A DNA stretch of 64,000 nucleotides from Eunapius fragilis (taxonomy: Eukaryota > Porifera > Demospongiae > Spongillida > Spongillidae). Both the position numbers and the translations under genes were made by a program. Position 1 is the first letter of the stretch. The number at the start of each line of letters is the position of its first letter. The stretch spans positions 5,246,555-5,310,554 of the forward strand of contig OY811991.1 in NCBI GenBank assembly GCA_963681505.1. Direction: 5' to 3'. A model generated the notes under the pieces. The model saw only the letters and a list, made by a program, of their open reading frames with translations. It had not been told where the DNA came from and searched no databases. Positions 35,270 to 46,243 of this stretch are shown one piece after another.

Positions 35270-35500
35270 TCATGTATCTTCGCCATTGGGATCAACCAAA
35301 TTTGGTTCTTGAGTAGTGTCGGTAGCCGTAGCTAAGTTCTTTCTTCATGTGATTAAGCAGAAAGGGACTAGTGGATACTCCAAATACAACATGAGCAAAT
35401 TGGTGCTGTGATGTCATCAATCCAGATGAACCTCCTTTGCAACAGATACTATCAGCCTGGGAACACCTTTTTGCCAGAAATGTCGGACATCGATCCATAA
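35270..35500 (-). mobile_element. BEL/Pao fossil fragment (reverse transcriptase)
   Basis: Minus-strand similarity to Pao-type reverse transcriptase (FAHVVFGVSTSPFLL-like). Same intron position as 13690..13990 in copy 2. Broken short remnant. Confidence 0.55.
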
Positions 35501-35918
35501 CTCTGGCCAGGAGAACAATATAAAATTTCTGCTTTCACTGGTACAATTGTATTCTTGAGCTAAGATTTATGAAAACATAAAAATTAATTAATGTTCTTTA
35601 CGACAACAAATTCTATTTTAAGTACCTGTATGAGCAGAAAGTTTGTTATCGTATAATTTACAAAATCATCCCTTTTAGAACATTTTTTAGTTTTGATTCC
35701 TAGTATTGATTGTCACGCATGCGCGTTGCGACAGCATGCTCTTACCTCACTATAGCCTGGGGACCAGATACGGACTTTCTGGTCCCCAGACTACGTGTAA
35801 TAGTAAATAGGTGTGTTTCTTGAATTCCAATCACATTTCGGTATGATTGGTACGTGTTGTCACGGTACATGTAGCTATTGTAGTGTTGTTTCTGAAATAT
35901 ACACTTTTATACATTCAT
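35500..35918. other. Unassigned stretch with a short palindromic repeat
   Basis: Contains 'cctggggaccagat..tctggtccccagact' near 35757..35800, resembling the ends of the MITE at 57801..58086. No gene. Confidence 0.4.
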
Positions 35919-36383
35919 TTAAGTGTACATGATTATTATTTTAAAAGTTGTATTATTAATTCCACAGCTGGGTGTCATGCATGTGCAGAGAAAGTAGTTC
36001 ATGCCTAGTGTTGCAATGAATTTGTAGGGCTGATCTTTGGCTTCAATACCCCAGATCCCATAGCTATCCACAGCAAGAGGGATGCAGTTAGAGTATGACG
36101 CTTGGGATATTGGCCTGGTGCTTCCTCTTCTCTGCCAGTAGTGCGGCTGACACTTGATTAGGGGAGACGTGACAGTGATATCAAGGGCAGCCGGCTTGCC
36201 TTGTGCCCAATTCCTCACTACCACACCAACTGGGTGAGTGCAGTCCAGTGTGAGGCCACTTCCTGCTTCTAACGCTGCAATGTGAGCTTGGTGGCAATAG
36301 CCATCATGCAACTTACACAGCGTCACCTCCACGTCGACAGGTATGGCTGAGAGGGTTGAGTGCCACATCAGGGCAAAGAGCAC
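35919..36383 (-). mobile_element. LINE-like C-terminal remnant, copy 3
   Basis: A 154-codon minus-strand frame with the block LEAGSGLTLDCTHP, a GKPAALDITVTSPL stretch and 'CIPLAVDSYGIWG', clearly homologous to 16034..16483. Lies inside the B-C intron of copy 3. Confidence 0.5.
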
Positions 36384-36569
36384 ATGAAGTGCCTTTGGAA
36401 GTGTCCAAGCCCAGCCACCACTTCTCTGCCATATGGTTTTTGTTTAGAGCTTGGAACTTCTTTGTCTTTGGAATACCAGTATTGCTTGTTTAGAAACTCA
36501 AGTCCGCTGTGTGAGGCTGGCAATAATCCATACACCATCAATCTTAATAGGCCAACACTGATGCACGCG

Positions 36570-38430
36570 TGTGATGAATGTACAGGACTGGTGCGGGCGG
36601 GCTGATGTATTTTATGTACTGGACTGGTGTGATGTATGTACTGGACCACCTCACATAATTTCCATGGACTTAAATGGGAGGCTTTGCATTTGGTCATATC
36701 AAACATCCTCTGTGTGTGTTTTTTTGTATGTACATGGTCCAGAGTCTCAGGATGGAAGCCTTGATAGTGACAGGGAATATTATTTCTACCCTATCTCAAA
36801 AGATTTGTAAGGACTGGGCCACTGTAAAGTTTATATGCTACACACATGGCTTCATATCATATTAACCCGTGCTTCAGAACTTAGGATGGTATACTGAGGG
36901 CAATGCCACACCCCCTTCCCTCCTCCATCATACAACATACCAGTCCGCTACATAGAACACACCAATCCACTGCCAATTCAATACACCAGTCCTGTTTCTA
37001 CAACATATGTGGTGGCAATCAGATAGGCCAGGACTCAGGAACTAGTGAGAACACACCCACCCAAGATCAGAGCACTTTATGTCATTTAAAGTTGGAGTGG
37101 GTTTCTGGATTATAGTGCCACTTCCAAAAGGCAATCCAGTACAATCCAGTACATGCAACGCCAATCCAGTATATATAACTCATCAGTCCAGTATGTACTT
37201 ATACATGTATAACACATAAGACAATTGGTATGTTGTATGAACGGAAATAGCATGGTGTATCGGATTGGTGTGATGCATGTACTGGTCTGGTGTGTTGTAT
37301 GTACTGGACTGGAGTGTTGTACGTACTGGACTGGTGTGTTGCATGTACTGGACTGCTGTGTTGCATGTACTGGACTGGTATGTTGTATGTACTGGACTGG
37401 TGTGTTGCATGTACTGGTCTGGTGTGTTGTATGTACTGGACTGGAGTGTTGTACATACTGGACTGGTGTGTTGCATGTACTGGACTGCTGTGTTGCATGT
37501 ACTGGATGGTGTGTTGTATGTACTGGACTGGTATGTTGTATGTACTGGGCTGGTGTGTTGCATGTACTGGTCTGGTGTGTTGTACGTACTGGACTGGTGT
37601 GTTGCATGTACTGGACTGGTGTGTTGCATGTACTGGACTGGTGTGTTGCATGTACTGTTCTGGTGTGTTGTATGTACTGGACTGGTGTGTTGCATGTACT
37701 GGACTGGTGCGTTGCATGTACTGGTCTGGTGTGTTGTATGTACTGGACTGGTGTGGTGTATGTACTGGACTGGTGTGTTGTATGTACTGGACTGGTGTGG
37801 TGTATGTACTGGACTGGTGTGTTGTATGTACTGGACTGGTGTGTTGTACGTACTGGACTGGTGTGTTGCATGTACTGGACTGGTGTGTTGTATGTACTGG
37901 ACTGGTGTGTTGCATGTACTGGACTGGTGTGTTGTATGTACTGGACTGGTGTGTTGCATGTACTGGACTGGTGTGTTGGATGTACTGGACTGGTGTGGTG
38001 TATGTACTGGACCGGTGTGTTGTATGTACTGGACTGGTGTGTTGTATGTACTGGACTGGTGTGTTGCATGTACTGGACTGGTGTGTTGTATGTACTGGAC
38101 TTGTGTGTTGTATGTACTGGACTGGTGTGTGACGTATGTACTGGACTGGTGTGTTGTATGTACTGGACTGGTGTGGTGTATGTACTGGACTGGTGTGTTG
38201 TATGTACTGGACTGGTGTGGTGTATGTACTGGACTGGTGTGATGTATGTACTGGACTGGTGTGTTGTAGTACTAGACACCAGTATACCATCCTCTTTCTA
38301 GTTCTGAAGCCATGGGTAAATATGAAGTCATGTGTGTGAATAGCTCAGCATATAAACTTTACAGTGGCCCTGTCCTTACAAATCTTTTGGGATAGGGCAG
38401 AAATAATATTCACCGGGCTTCCATCCAAAG
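36570..38430. repeat. Inverted-repeat unit enclosing a 20-bp minisatellite
   Basis: 36755..36900 and 38279..38425 are inverted repeats (for example 'aggatggtatactg' against 'cagtataccatcct'; 'caaaagatttgtaagga' against 'tccttacaaatctttt'). Between them lies the minisatellite. The flank at 36440..36720 also recurs directly at 38775..39080 (shared 'aaactcaagtccgctgtgtg', 'acttaaatgggag'). This was probably built by local inversion and duplication within the intron of copy 3. Confidence 0.65.
37236..38270. repeat. 20-bp minisatellite (gtgttgtatgtactggactg), about 50 copies
   Basis: Tandem 20-mers with few variants (tgcatg/tgtatg, ggactg/ggtctg). Because 20 is not a multiple of 3 the repeat cycles through frames, and no frame on either strand happens to contain a stop, giving long Cys/Trp/Tyr-rich or Thr/His/Ser-rich ORFs that are not genes. 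Isolated units of the same motif lie at 36580..36645 and 38910..39010, and reverse-oriented ones at 36935..37200. Confidence 0.9.
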
Positions 38431-38496
38431 ACCTACAGACGTATTCACTCGCAACACACATCTACACACAAAGCACGCAGCTACACACACACACAC

Positions 38497-38544
<48 letters not shown>

Positions 38545-39587
38545 GCACACAGCTACATATACACACACAGGTGATTGTAGTGTTAGATTTGGTGAACCAC
38601 AATCATGATGTTCAACAGTCCCAAGGTCCCAGAGTGTTACCTCAGTTCATACAATAGAAAGATAGCTATTTCAGTGACATCATGTTGATCAAAAATATCT
38701 GTACACTGGAGCCCCATAAACAGAAGTGGTCTGAGTGACAGGGTACTCTACTAAGGTTCAGCAGTTACTGGTTATTGTGTAGAGCTCAGAACATCTTTGC
38801 CTTTGTAATACCAATATTGCTTGTTCTGAAACTCAAGTCCGCTGTGTGGGCAGGCTGGCGATAATCCATACACCATCGTTCGCACTCACGCAAGTGTGTC
38901 AGGACTGGTGCAGGTGTTATACTGGGCTGGTGTGTTGCATACACTGGACTGTAGCTGGTTGTGTGATGTATGTACTGGTATGGTGTGTTGTATGTACTGA
39001 ACTGGTGTGATGTAGTATTGGACTAGTGTGCAATTCCACGCCACTTAAATGGGAGATTTTGCGTTTGGTCATAGCAAACATTGTGTGTGTGTATGTGTGT
39101 GTGTGTGTACATGTGCATGTGTGGTGTGTATTGTGATATACATATGTGCATGTGTTTACATGCATGAGCAACACACATCAAGCCAGCTGCTGCTCACCTC
39201 ACAGTACAGTGAGAGCTGTTGTCAGGAAGCGCACCATGTACAGTGTATGATCTAGCTCCCTTTGCTTGAGAGGTCCTGCTTGTTGATACTTATTGAGCGC
39301 CACTTGATAACATGCAAAAATGTTAAAAACACATTCACACAAATATACACATGCAGATACATGCCCACATACTCCAGACACATGCTATACACACATGCAC
39401 ATACTGTACACATGTGCACACACACACGCAACATACATGTACGTGAACAAACATCTCTAGCTTGAGAGGTCCAGTTCCAATCTATTATCTGTCCAGCTTG
39501 CCCAAATACTAGACTATTTGCCCATGTGAGGGGAAGAAACAAGTGGCACAAATGCACACGAATACAATACACACACACACACGCACA

Positions 39588-39650
<63 letters not shown>

Positions 39651-41460
39651 AACACACACACGAGGAGGAACTACACACACAAGGAGGAACTATGAAATTA
39701 ATACTAATTGCACAAGAAATATATGTAGCAGTTTCACCAAAAGAAGCTCCACCAGCCATCTCCACCCCTCCAAACCTGGCTACCTTCAGCTCTCCAACAC
39801 ACCTCCCTCCCTCATACAGGTGGACACATCCATGTAGGGTCTACTTCATAGCGGAAAAACCACTTACTGTTAACATCTCTTCCTGATGTGGAAAATCTTG
39901 ATGAGGGAACTGATCGGTTGCCAGCTTGTTTCCATTGTGGTTCCACTTCACACATTACCATAGCCATGTGGGCATGGCTAAATTTAGAAAGGATTGTGTG
40001 AAAGTGAAACTGAACATTATCCAGCAAGAATATTATTGCACAGTTCTCGGCTATGACCACATGCAGCATTCAAGTGCATAATGCTCACCCAGAATACACA
40101 AAACCGCAAAATGGGGCTGGGCACCCTAGGGACCCACGTACAGTGCGCAGACACTCAGTCCAGCCCTGAGGTCCCAGTGTTTCACTGGTAGCTTGTAGAT
40201 ATTGCTCCCCAACACAACCAATTTTTTGGAAGGATGCCAGTCCACAGACTTCATTCTACTGGTAGAGGAAGGTGAAGAGATAAGAGGTGAGGTGAGGAAG
40301 GAGTGGTTAGGAGAGAGGGAGAGCAGGGAGGAGGCAAAGAAGAAACAAGCAAGGTAACAGGAAGTGAGATGAGGGGTTACAATAGGGGAGAGGAAAACAC
40401 CAACAGGTTGTTTGGCTACTGGTACTGACTACTAGGCCCAGCCACCATGCATGCAAAGCTGATTTCCAATGCAAAGAAGCATGTACAAAGCACCCATTAT
40501 TGATTAGCGAGTACAACATCACTCCCACCCCACCATCACCCCTAACTCTCCCGTCAGGTCATGAATCATACTGTTCTGATACTTTGATTTCTGCTACAAC
40601 CGCACTTAACACCACACATAACATGTGCAAAGAGAACCAGAGTGTGTGCATTACCTCTGAGTATTATGAATTCCTCTGAGCAATGGATGAAGTTGAATAT
40701 CCTCACCATACCATCGTCAGAGCATGTGACCAGCTTTACATCAGTTGGAGAAACTGCAAAAAGATGGTGGGACTTATACATATATCTCTCCAGGCATCTA
40801 TTTGGGACGATAAACATGAATACACGCCACAAAAAAGCAGCACCGCCGTAATGATATACCCAGGTTTTTGGATTGAAATCATCAGTTGTCCGAGCATGTC
40901 TGCAACCTTCAAACGGCCTTACAACAGTGCTGGTATTTCTATGGCTAGTATCCATTTTTTATCCCAAATAGACTCCACGGCCAGAGGGTTTACAGTAACT
41001 AACACACATCAAGCCAGCTGCTGTTCACCTCACAGTACAGGTGAGCTTGTCGTTAGGAAGCAGCTCATTGGTCTCGTCTGATGAACATCTTGAATCCCCC
41101 CAGTCATTTCCTAGGACAAAGCCATATATCCTCTGACTCTGCATGACCAGAAGAGCAATAACATATGCACAAATGCACACACACCAAATGCACACAAATG
41201 CATGCACATAAACACATATATTCTCAACATACACATGCACACCCACACACAATGTACAGTGTATGATCTAGCTCCCCTTGTTTGAGAGGTCCAGCTTGTT
41301 GATACTTGGACTATTGAGCCCCACTTGATAACACAGAAACACTCCACGCACACAAATACACACATTCATACTCCAGACTCACACACACACACTGTACTCC
41401 AGACATATATCACACACACACACTTACACACAACATCCACCCCCCCCCCCCCCCCCCCAT
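38431..41460. repeat. Microsatellite-rich part of intron B-C, copy 3
   Basis: (CA)n tracts at about 38483..38542, 39571..39645 and 41385..41430, a (TG)n tract near 39080..39110, and a poly-C run near 41440..41458. The text 'acacacatcaagccagctgctgctcacctcacagtacag' occurs at 39170 and 41000, and 'gtacagtgtatgatctagctccc' at 39239 and 41255, so a segment of about 2 kb has been duplicated in part. Frames over CA tracts are spurious. Confidence 0.7.
40600..40960 (-). pseudogene. WDR33-like WD40 gene fragment
   Basis: On the minus strand, an exon-like block of about 107 bp (about 40656..40762) lies between acceptor 'atctttttgcag' and donor 'gtaatg'. It reads SPTDVKLVTCSDDGMVRIFNF, then IHCSEEFIILRG. 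Vertebrate WDR33 (polyadenylation factor) has [32 protein letters not shown] at this point. Flanking sequence contains only vague WD40-like text and no further exons, so it seems an isolated, decayed piece of a WDR33 gene carried into this intron. Confidence 0.5.
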
Positions 41461-42536
41461 TTAATGCTTCGCCATTTATCGTAGTTTTGTATCATGCATG
41501 CAGGCCCAAAGTTGACTGCCTTGTATCGCGGGCGCTCTCCCCCACTTGAGGCCCAGGTGGCCCGCTCTTTTGTGTCGAACCCGAAAGTATAAACATACAA
41601 CATCCCAGCTTTATGTCGATCACGCGTTCTTGTGGGCTACACTATGTATGCTAGCTATGGTTGTTACGCACATGTACAACACCTAAGCACCTCAGTTGTA
41701 GCATACCTGAGTGAGTCTGATTCAGGGCAGGCTTTTCCCACAGTGACAGGCTGCAGAACCTGTATAAAAATGCCCATTACATCATGCAATCATTGCGAAG
41801 AATTAATAATGGAGACATTCAGTAACTCACACTCAGGAACCTTGAGAAGTAGGGGAAAGAGTGTTTTATAGTATCAGACACCTGCCTCGATGATCTGGCT
41901 AACATTGTAATAAATAGCTTATACTACATCTACAACTATCACAGAAAAATGCACAATGTCTTGACAAAACCCAAATTTGTACACATGTGTCTATGGACGT
42001 TTTTTTTTAGGGCCGTGGAACCTACAGATAGACCCATAGTGTAATATGGTCATCATTATATTTTTGACGGTATTGCAAGCCACCCGTATTGTATGTCATA
42101 ATTCAAGCCGCCACACTGTATTAGGAACATTTGCCGTTTAATGCATACTGTAAGAATGCATTTAAGTGTCATACTTATCTATGCATCGTTTTATCAAGAT
42201 CATGAATATTAATTAGCCTCCCAAATTTTTGTGATTGACTACGGCCATGAACCACACCGTTGACACGGAACCAACGTAGAACTGTAGATCGTTGTGCTCT
42301 CATTCCACCGTACCGCGTGATAAAGAGATAAGCGATCCGTTTCTCCATTGTCCCTCCAGACGCTAGTGAAGTTTTATTAATGACATTCATCAACCCAACA
42401 GGTTCAGATTAATTCCTGCTGAACAGAAATGTATTTTGTTCCATACATTTCAATGGACGCTTGCACGCAGACGTTTACAATGATGCGTCAGGAATACATA
42501 ATGAGCGTCCAAAATTTCTGGCAATGTTTTCAATTA
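41460..42536. other. Unassigned stretch in intron B-C, copy 3
   Basis: Short frames only, no domain recognised. No clear transposon ends. Confidence 0.4.
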
Positions 42537-42941
42537 CCCTAATAGCCTTAAACCTAGCATGCACTGGTCAACTTCTGGGCTTCTTGTTGCCTGCAACTCT
42601 GATATAAAAGGTTCAGTAAACTGATTGCTTACTACCTTTAACTCATCTTCATTTGAGTGTCAGCCATTATCTCACTTATTACATCCGGGGAGGGGTGGGG
42701 GGGGGGGGGGGGGGGAGGGGAGAAGAGTCTCAAACCAGGCGGTCACCTCATGCAATCTCTGAAATATAAATAAAATTCAATGAAATGGTATAGTATTGCT
42801 ACATTGTGTTCAAATGCTGAAAAAAACTCTATAACTACATTGCTTGATTATTGCAATAGGAAATAAGATTACCTCACATGACCAAACAAATGCAGTTGTA
42901 CATCTGACCTGTATTACATGCTCTCCATAAATTACATGTAG

Positions 42942-44008
42942 GCAAGGAGGAAGAACAGGCAGTGCACAAACAACTGGAGGCAAGGGTCCAGTTCTTGGAG
43001 ACACAGTGGAGTGAAGCAAAACAGAAACTTGGAGAAGAGCAGAAACAGAGTGAGCAGTACAGAACAGAACTAGGTCACACTAGGGTGGAGCTAGTTCAAT
43101 GTCAGGAAGTCCTAGGTCACACTAGGGTGGAGCTAGTTCAATGTCAGGAAGTCCTAGGTCACACTAAGGTGGAGCTAGAGGAGCTGCAGAAAGAGCACTC
43201 AACATGTAAAACATTCTGGATAGTACCACGTCATATGATAACCATGCTTAATAAGCAGCTGGGGGGAGGGGCATGGGGATATGTGGCTGAAGGTCAGTTC
43301 AGAGGTCAGCAGGTAGCTGTCAAGTGTGTACATGAGTCCATTATGGCTGATAAGACCATCAAGAGAGTGTATCGTGAGATCTGTACAATGGCCCAAGTGT
43401 CCCACCCCAACCTGGTGAGGTTCATGGCAGCTGTGCTGGATGACCAGGGAGGACCCATGATCATCACTGAACTGCTGGACACCACACTGAGGAAGGCCTA
43501 TGAGGACAACCTCCTTACTCTGCGGCAGTGTGTGGACGTATTCTGTGATGTAGCCTCTGCCCTCTGCTACCTCCATGAGCTTGAAGAGCCCATCATCCAC
43601 AGAGATGTGAGCTCAGCCAATGTCCTTATGAAGGCTGTGGTTAGGGGAGGGTGGATAGCCAAACTGTCAGACTTTGGGTCAGCCAATTGGGCCAAGCAAG
43701 CCTCAACCATGGCGGAGGGTGCCATAGTGTACCTAGCTCCAGAGGCATACCCCACCCCCCCATCTCTGCACCATAGAGCACCACCACAGACCACCAAGAT
43801 TGATGTGTACAGTTATGGGATATTGCTCTGTGAGGTCACGCTGAGGGAGTTTCCTGATCCAGACCATCTGGATGAGACAAAGGAGAAGCTGAGAACCAAA
43901 CATGTCCCCCTTCATTCCCTGATGGTGAAGTGTACACAGGACCTACCAGACAGACGTCCCACAATGGCTGCTGTTTTTAAAGAACTGCAGCAAATGATTG
44001 GAAAATAA
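42942..44008 (+). CDS. Coiled-coil + TKL-type protein kinase, terminal exon C of copy 3
   Basis: Opens GC|AAG after acceptor 'catgta-g' at 42941, then a coiled coil, three 14-residue repeats (one fewer than copies 1 and 2) and the kinase domain. GGGAWGYV, VAVKC, HRDVSSANVL (His at 43598), DFG (43670..43678) and LAPEA are intact. It ends ELQQMIGK, without the 20-odd residue tail of copies 1 and 2. The upstream text 42537..42690 matches 14155..14320, so the same B-C intron is present but stretched to about 7.9 kb by repeats. Joined to exons A and B the product would be about 1040 residues. Confidence 0.85.
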
Positions 44009-44764
44009 AGAACAATTAGTTATGAACTGAAACCAATGAACGAATATAGAGTTATTGTAATATAGTGATGTAACGTTTCTTGATACCATTAAATTCCATT
44101 ATTGATATGGTCTTTGTACCTAAAGGTGTTATTATTTGGCATTGGCCACTGTATCCTGTATGGTATTGATTGACAATCTGCAGTACCCAGTCTTGCATTA
44201 AGATTAGTAAGGACCAGCCTTTTTTTAACCCCCAACCACGTGGCACGTCATTTGCTACATCCAATCACATTCGGAAGGACCTTAGTTTCTGCTTAGTTCT
44301 CCGTGAGAGCGTCTATGTTTAATTACGCATCCCAAATATTGGTCATAAAATGATAAAACATTGACTTTATAATTACAATGCGAACGTCCAGAAAAATTAT
44401 CACACCGACACTGTCAGTTAAATATAATTTCATATCTGCAGCTGCCGAACTAAAGAAAGAAAGTAGAAAATCGACTGATATCAATATGCTATGCTCGAGC
44501 GATCATTTTCTTATTCCACGAGTAGCTCCTACAGTAAGCCACAGTAAGTACATTTATGTTGCGTGTCGAAATATATATAGCGATGTGACATTTTCGCAGG
44601 CAAGTGTATCAGCTAGCTAAAAAGATCCGCAATAGTCTAATTAAACAGATAAAAATTATTTTCTTATAAATAATTTTTTTTAAAACGCGTGTTGGTAGTA
44701 ATAATAGTTAAAGTATATAGCAGCCCGTAGGGGTGGCCAAACAAACACACGCACACACACCAAT
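44009..44764 (+). other. 3' flank of kinase copy 3 and upstream region of the F-box gene
   Basis: A + frame at 44378..44620 (80 codons) has a CSSDHF motif that faintly recalls a THAP domain but lacks the rest. 'aacaaacacacgcacacacaccaat' just precedes the F-box ATG. No gene assigned. Confidence 0.35.
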
Positions 44765-46243
44765 ATGGACTTCTTCTCTAACTTGGATCTCGACCTAGTG
44801 TTGAACATCGTCTTGCACCTGAGCACAGATGACGTCTTGCGCTGCCTACGTGTGTGTAGAGGATGGTCCGATATGTTGCGCTCAAAAGCGTTCGATCCGT
44901 TCTGGAGGCGCTCGTGCGAAGAAACAGGCCTCTCCGATCCCGTACAGAAGGCCCAGCAGCAGAAGGTCTCCTCATTCTACGAGCTATTCCTCATCGCGAG
45001 GAGGTTTGGTCGCGTGATCGCCTCACACACGCCGCAAATGAAAATCCTGACAGGGTCGCCTTACCCTTTCGATTCCACCATGAACTCGGAGCACGCTGGA
45101 CAGGGCTACTTCGTCAGGCACATCGACATGCTTAGCGTGGAGCACAAGGAAACTGTGATAGGGAAATACAACGAAGCGAGCGGAATTATCAAGAGGATAG
45201 GATCCAAACCCGGTATTCACGGATGGATTGTTTGGAGCGGGTTGTCCGGCAGGAACGTCCTCTGGGCCACCACGGACGGCGTGTGGCTCGGTTTTGAAAT
45301 AGACACGGAGGTCTTCTTCACGCTCCTCCCTCACAGGAAGCTGTCGCTCGGCCACGAGGCGGTCGGGTGTTGCGAGAACTGCCTCTTCGTCGCCATCGTC
45401 AGCGTGGAGTCCAAACACCGCGGCCATGTCTTCAGCCTCCAGCTGCTCCGCTTGGACCCCGGAACGGAGACCCCCGTGGAATGGAAGCACGAAATCCCGT
45501 TCGCGAAGGGACTCTCTTCGTTCATGCCCAAGCCGGTCTCCGCCGTCATCCTCCCGGAGGGCGGGGTCTGCTCCTCCCACCTCCTCATGCTGCAGAGCGG
45601 TTACTGCGTCGCCGTGTACAGATTAGAGTACAAGTCGGAGACCAAAGAGATCAACCTCTCCACCACGCCCTTGGCCATCCTGAACCCCTACTACGACTCC
45701 GACATAGCCGTCATGGTCGTCAACAACACCAGCCGACTGACCCCTTCCCGGGACAGGAAGGTCCTCGGGATGCTCACGAGCATCGCCTACCCCTACCACT
45801 CAGGGCTGTTCATCCACCTGTGGAGCATGGACACCTTCCAGAGGGTCAGCTCAGTCAAGGTGGACTGGTCCAAGGGGGAGTTCAGCGACCCCCAGCTCCT
45901 CACCCTGGGGGGGCTGTACTCGGCCATCGCTGTGGGCCACTCCTATGGCTGCTTGAAGATAGTGGCTTCGAGGACGGGGAAGGTCTTCATGGAACACAGT
46001 ATGTACGCCAGGGCGCTGCAGTCTGTGCTCCCTTTTGTCTTTGAGGTCACCGTGGACTATATAGGGACGCTGGGGGACACCTGTCTCAATGACCTGACCT
46101 CCCCCGCAAAGGTTAAAATGCTGTTCAGGGACTCGCGGGGCAGGGATCGCGCCAACATGCGCATGTTGCAGTTTAACCCCCCGCGGGGGCCGAATGTTGT
46201 TGCAACGGTCGCAGACAGCGCAGGAAATGACAGCGATGCCTGA
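44765..46243 (+). CDS. Intronless F-box protein, 492 aa
   Basis: Single uninterrupted ORF from ATG 44765 to TGA 46243. Residues about 4-50 form an F-box (LDLVLNIVLHLSTDDVLRC, then VCRGWSDML and FWRRSC), so it probably acts as a substrate receptor of SCF (Skp1-Cullin-F-box) ubiquitin ligase. The remaining roughly 440 residues show alternating hydrophobic strands like a beta-propeller but no clear WD or Kelch signature; I cannot name the substrate domain. Base composition is strongly GC-rich with C/G-ending codons, unlike the AT-rich surroundings and the kinase exons. Lack of introns and this composition fit a retrocopy, or strong codon selection. No AATAAA is visible close to the stop. Confidence 0.85.
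   Translation: MDFFSNLDLDLVLNIVLHLSTDDVLRCLRVCRGWSDMLRSKAFDPFWRRSCEETGLSDPVQKAQQQKVSSFYELFLIARRFGRVIASHTPQMKILTGSPYPFDSTMNSEHAGQGYFVRHIDMLSVEHKETVIGKYNEASGIIKRIGSKPGIHGWIVWSGLSGRNVLWATTDGVWLGFEIDTEVFFTLLPHRKLSLGHEAVGCCENCLFVAIVSVESKHRGHVFSLQLLRLDPGTETPVEWKHEIPFAKGLSSFMPKPVSAVILPEGGVCSSHLLMLQSGYCVAVYRLEYKSETKEINLSTTPLAILNPYYDSDIAVMVVNNTSRLTPSRDRKVLGMLTSIAYPYHSGLFIHLWSMDTFQRVSSVKVDWSKGEFSDPQLLTLGGLYSAIAVGHSYGCLKIVASRTGKVFMEHSMYARALQSVLPFVFEVTVDYIGTLGDTCLNDLTSPAKVKMLFRDSRGRDRANMRMLQFNPPRGPNVVATVADSAGNDSDA

Noticed and set aside
37236-38270. Regular short repeats as a CRISPR array
   Set aside because: Units are contiguous 20-mers with no unique spacers, in a eukaryotic genome.
37110-38340. Five long Cys/Trp/Tyr- or Thr/His-rich ORFs on both strands
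   Set aside because: All are readings of a 20-bp satellite that lacks stops in every frame; not genes.
44378-44620. Possible THAP domain (CSSDHF motif)
   Set aside because: Only one short motif; the zinc-ligand cysteines and AVPT-box spacing are missing.
44765-46243. F-box gene as bacterial contamination or horizontal transfer
   Set aside because: An F-box is a eukaryotic domain and flanking DNA is continuous with the local repeats; high GC alone is not enough.
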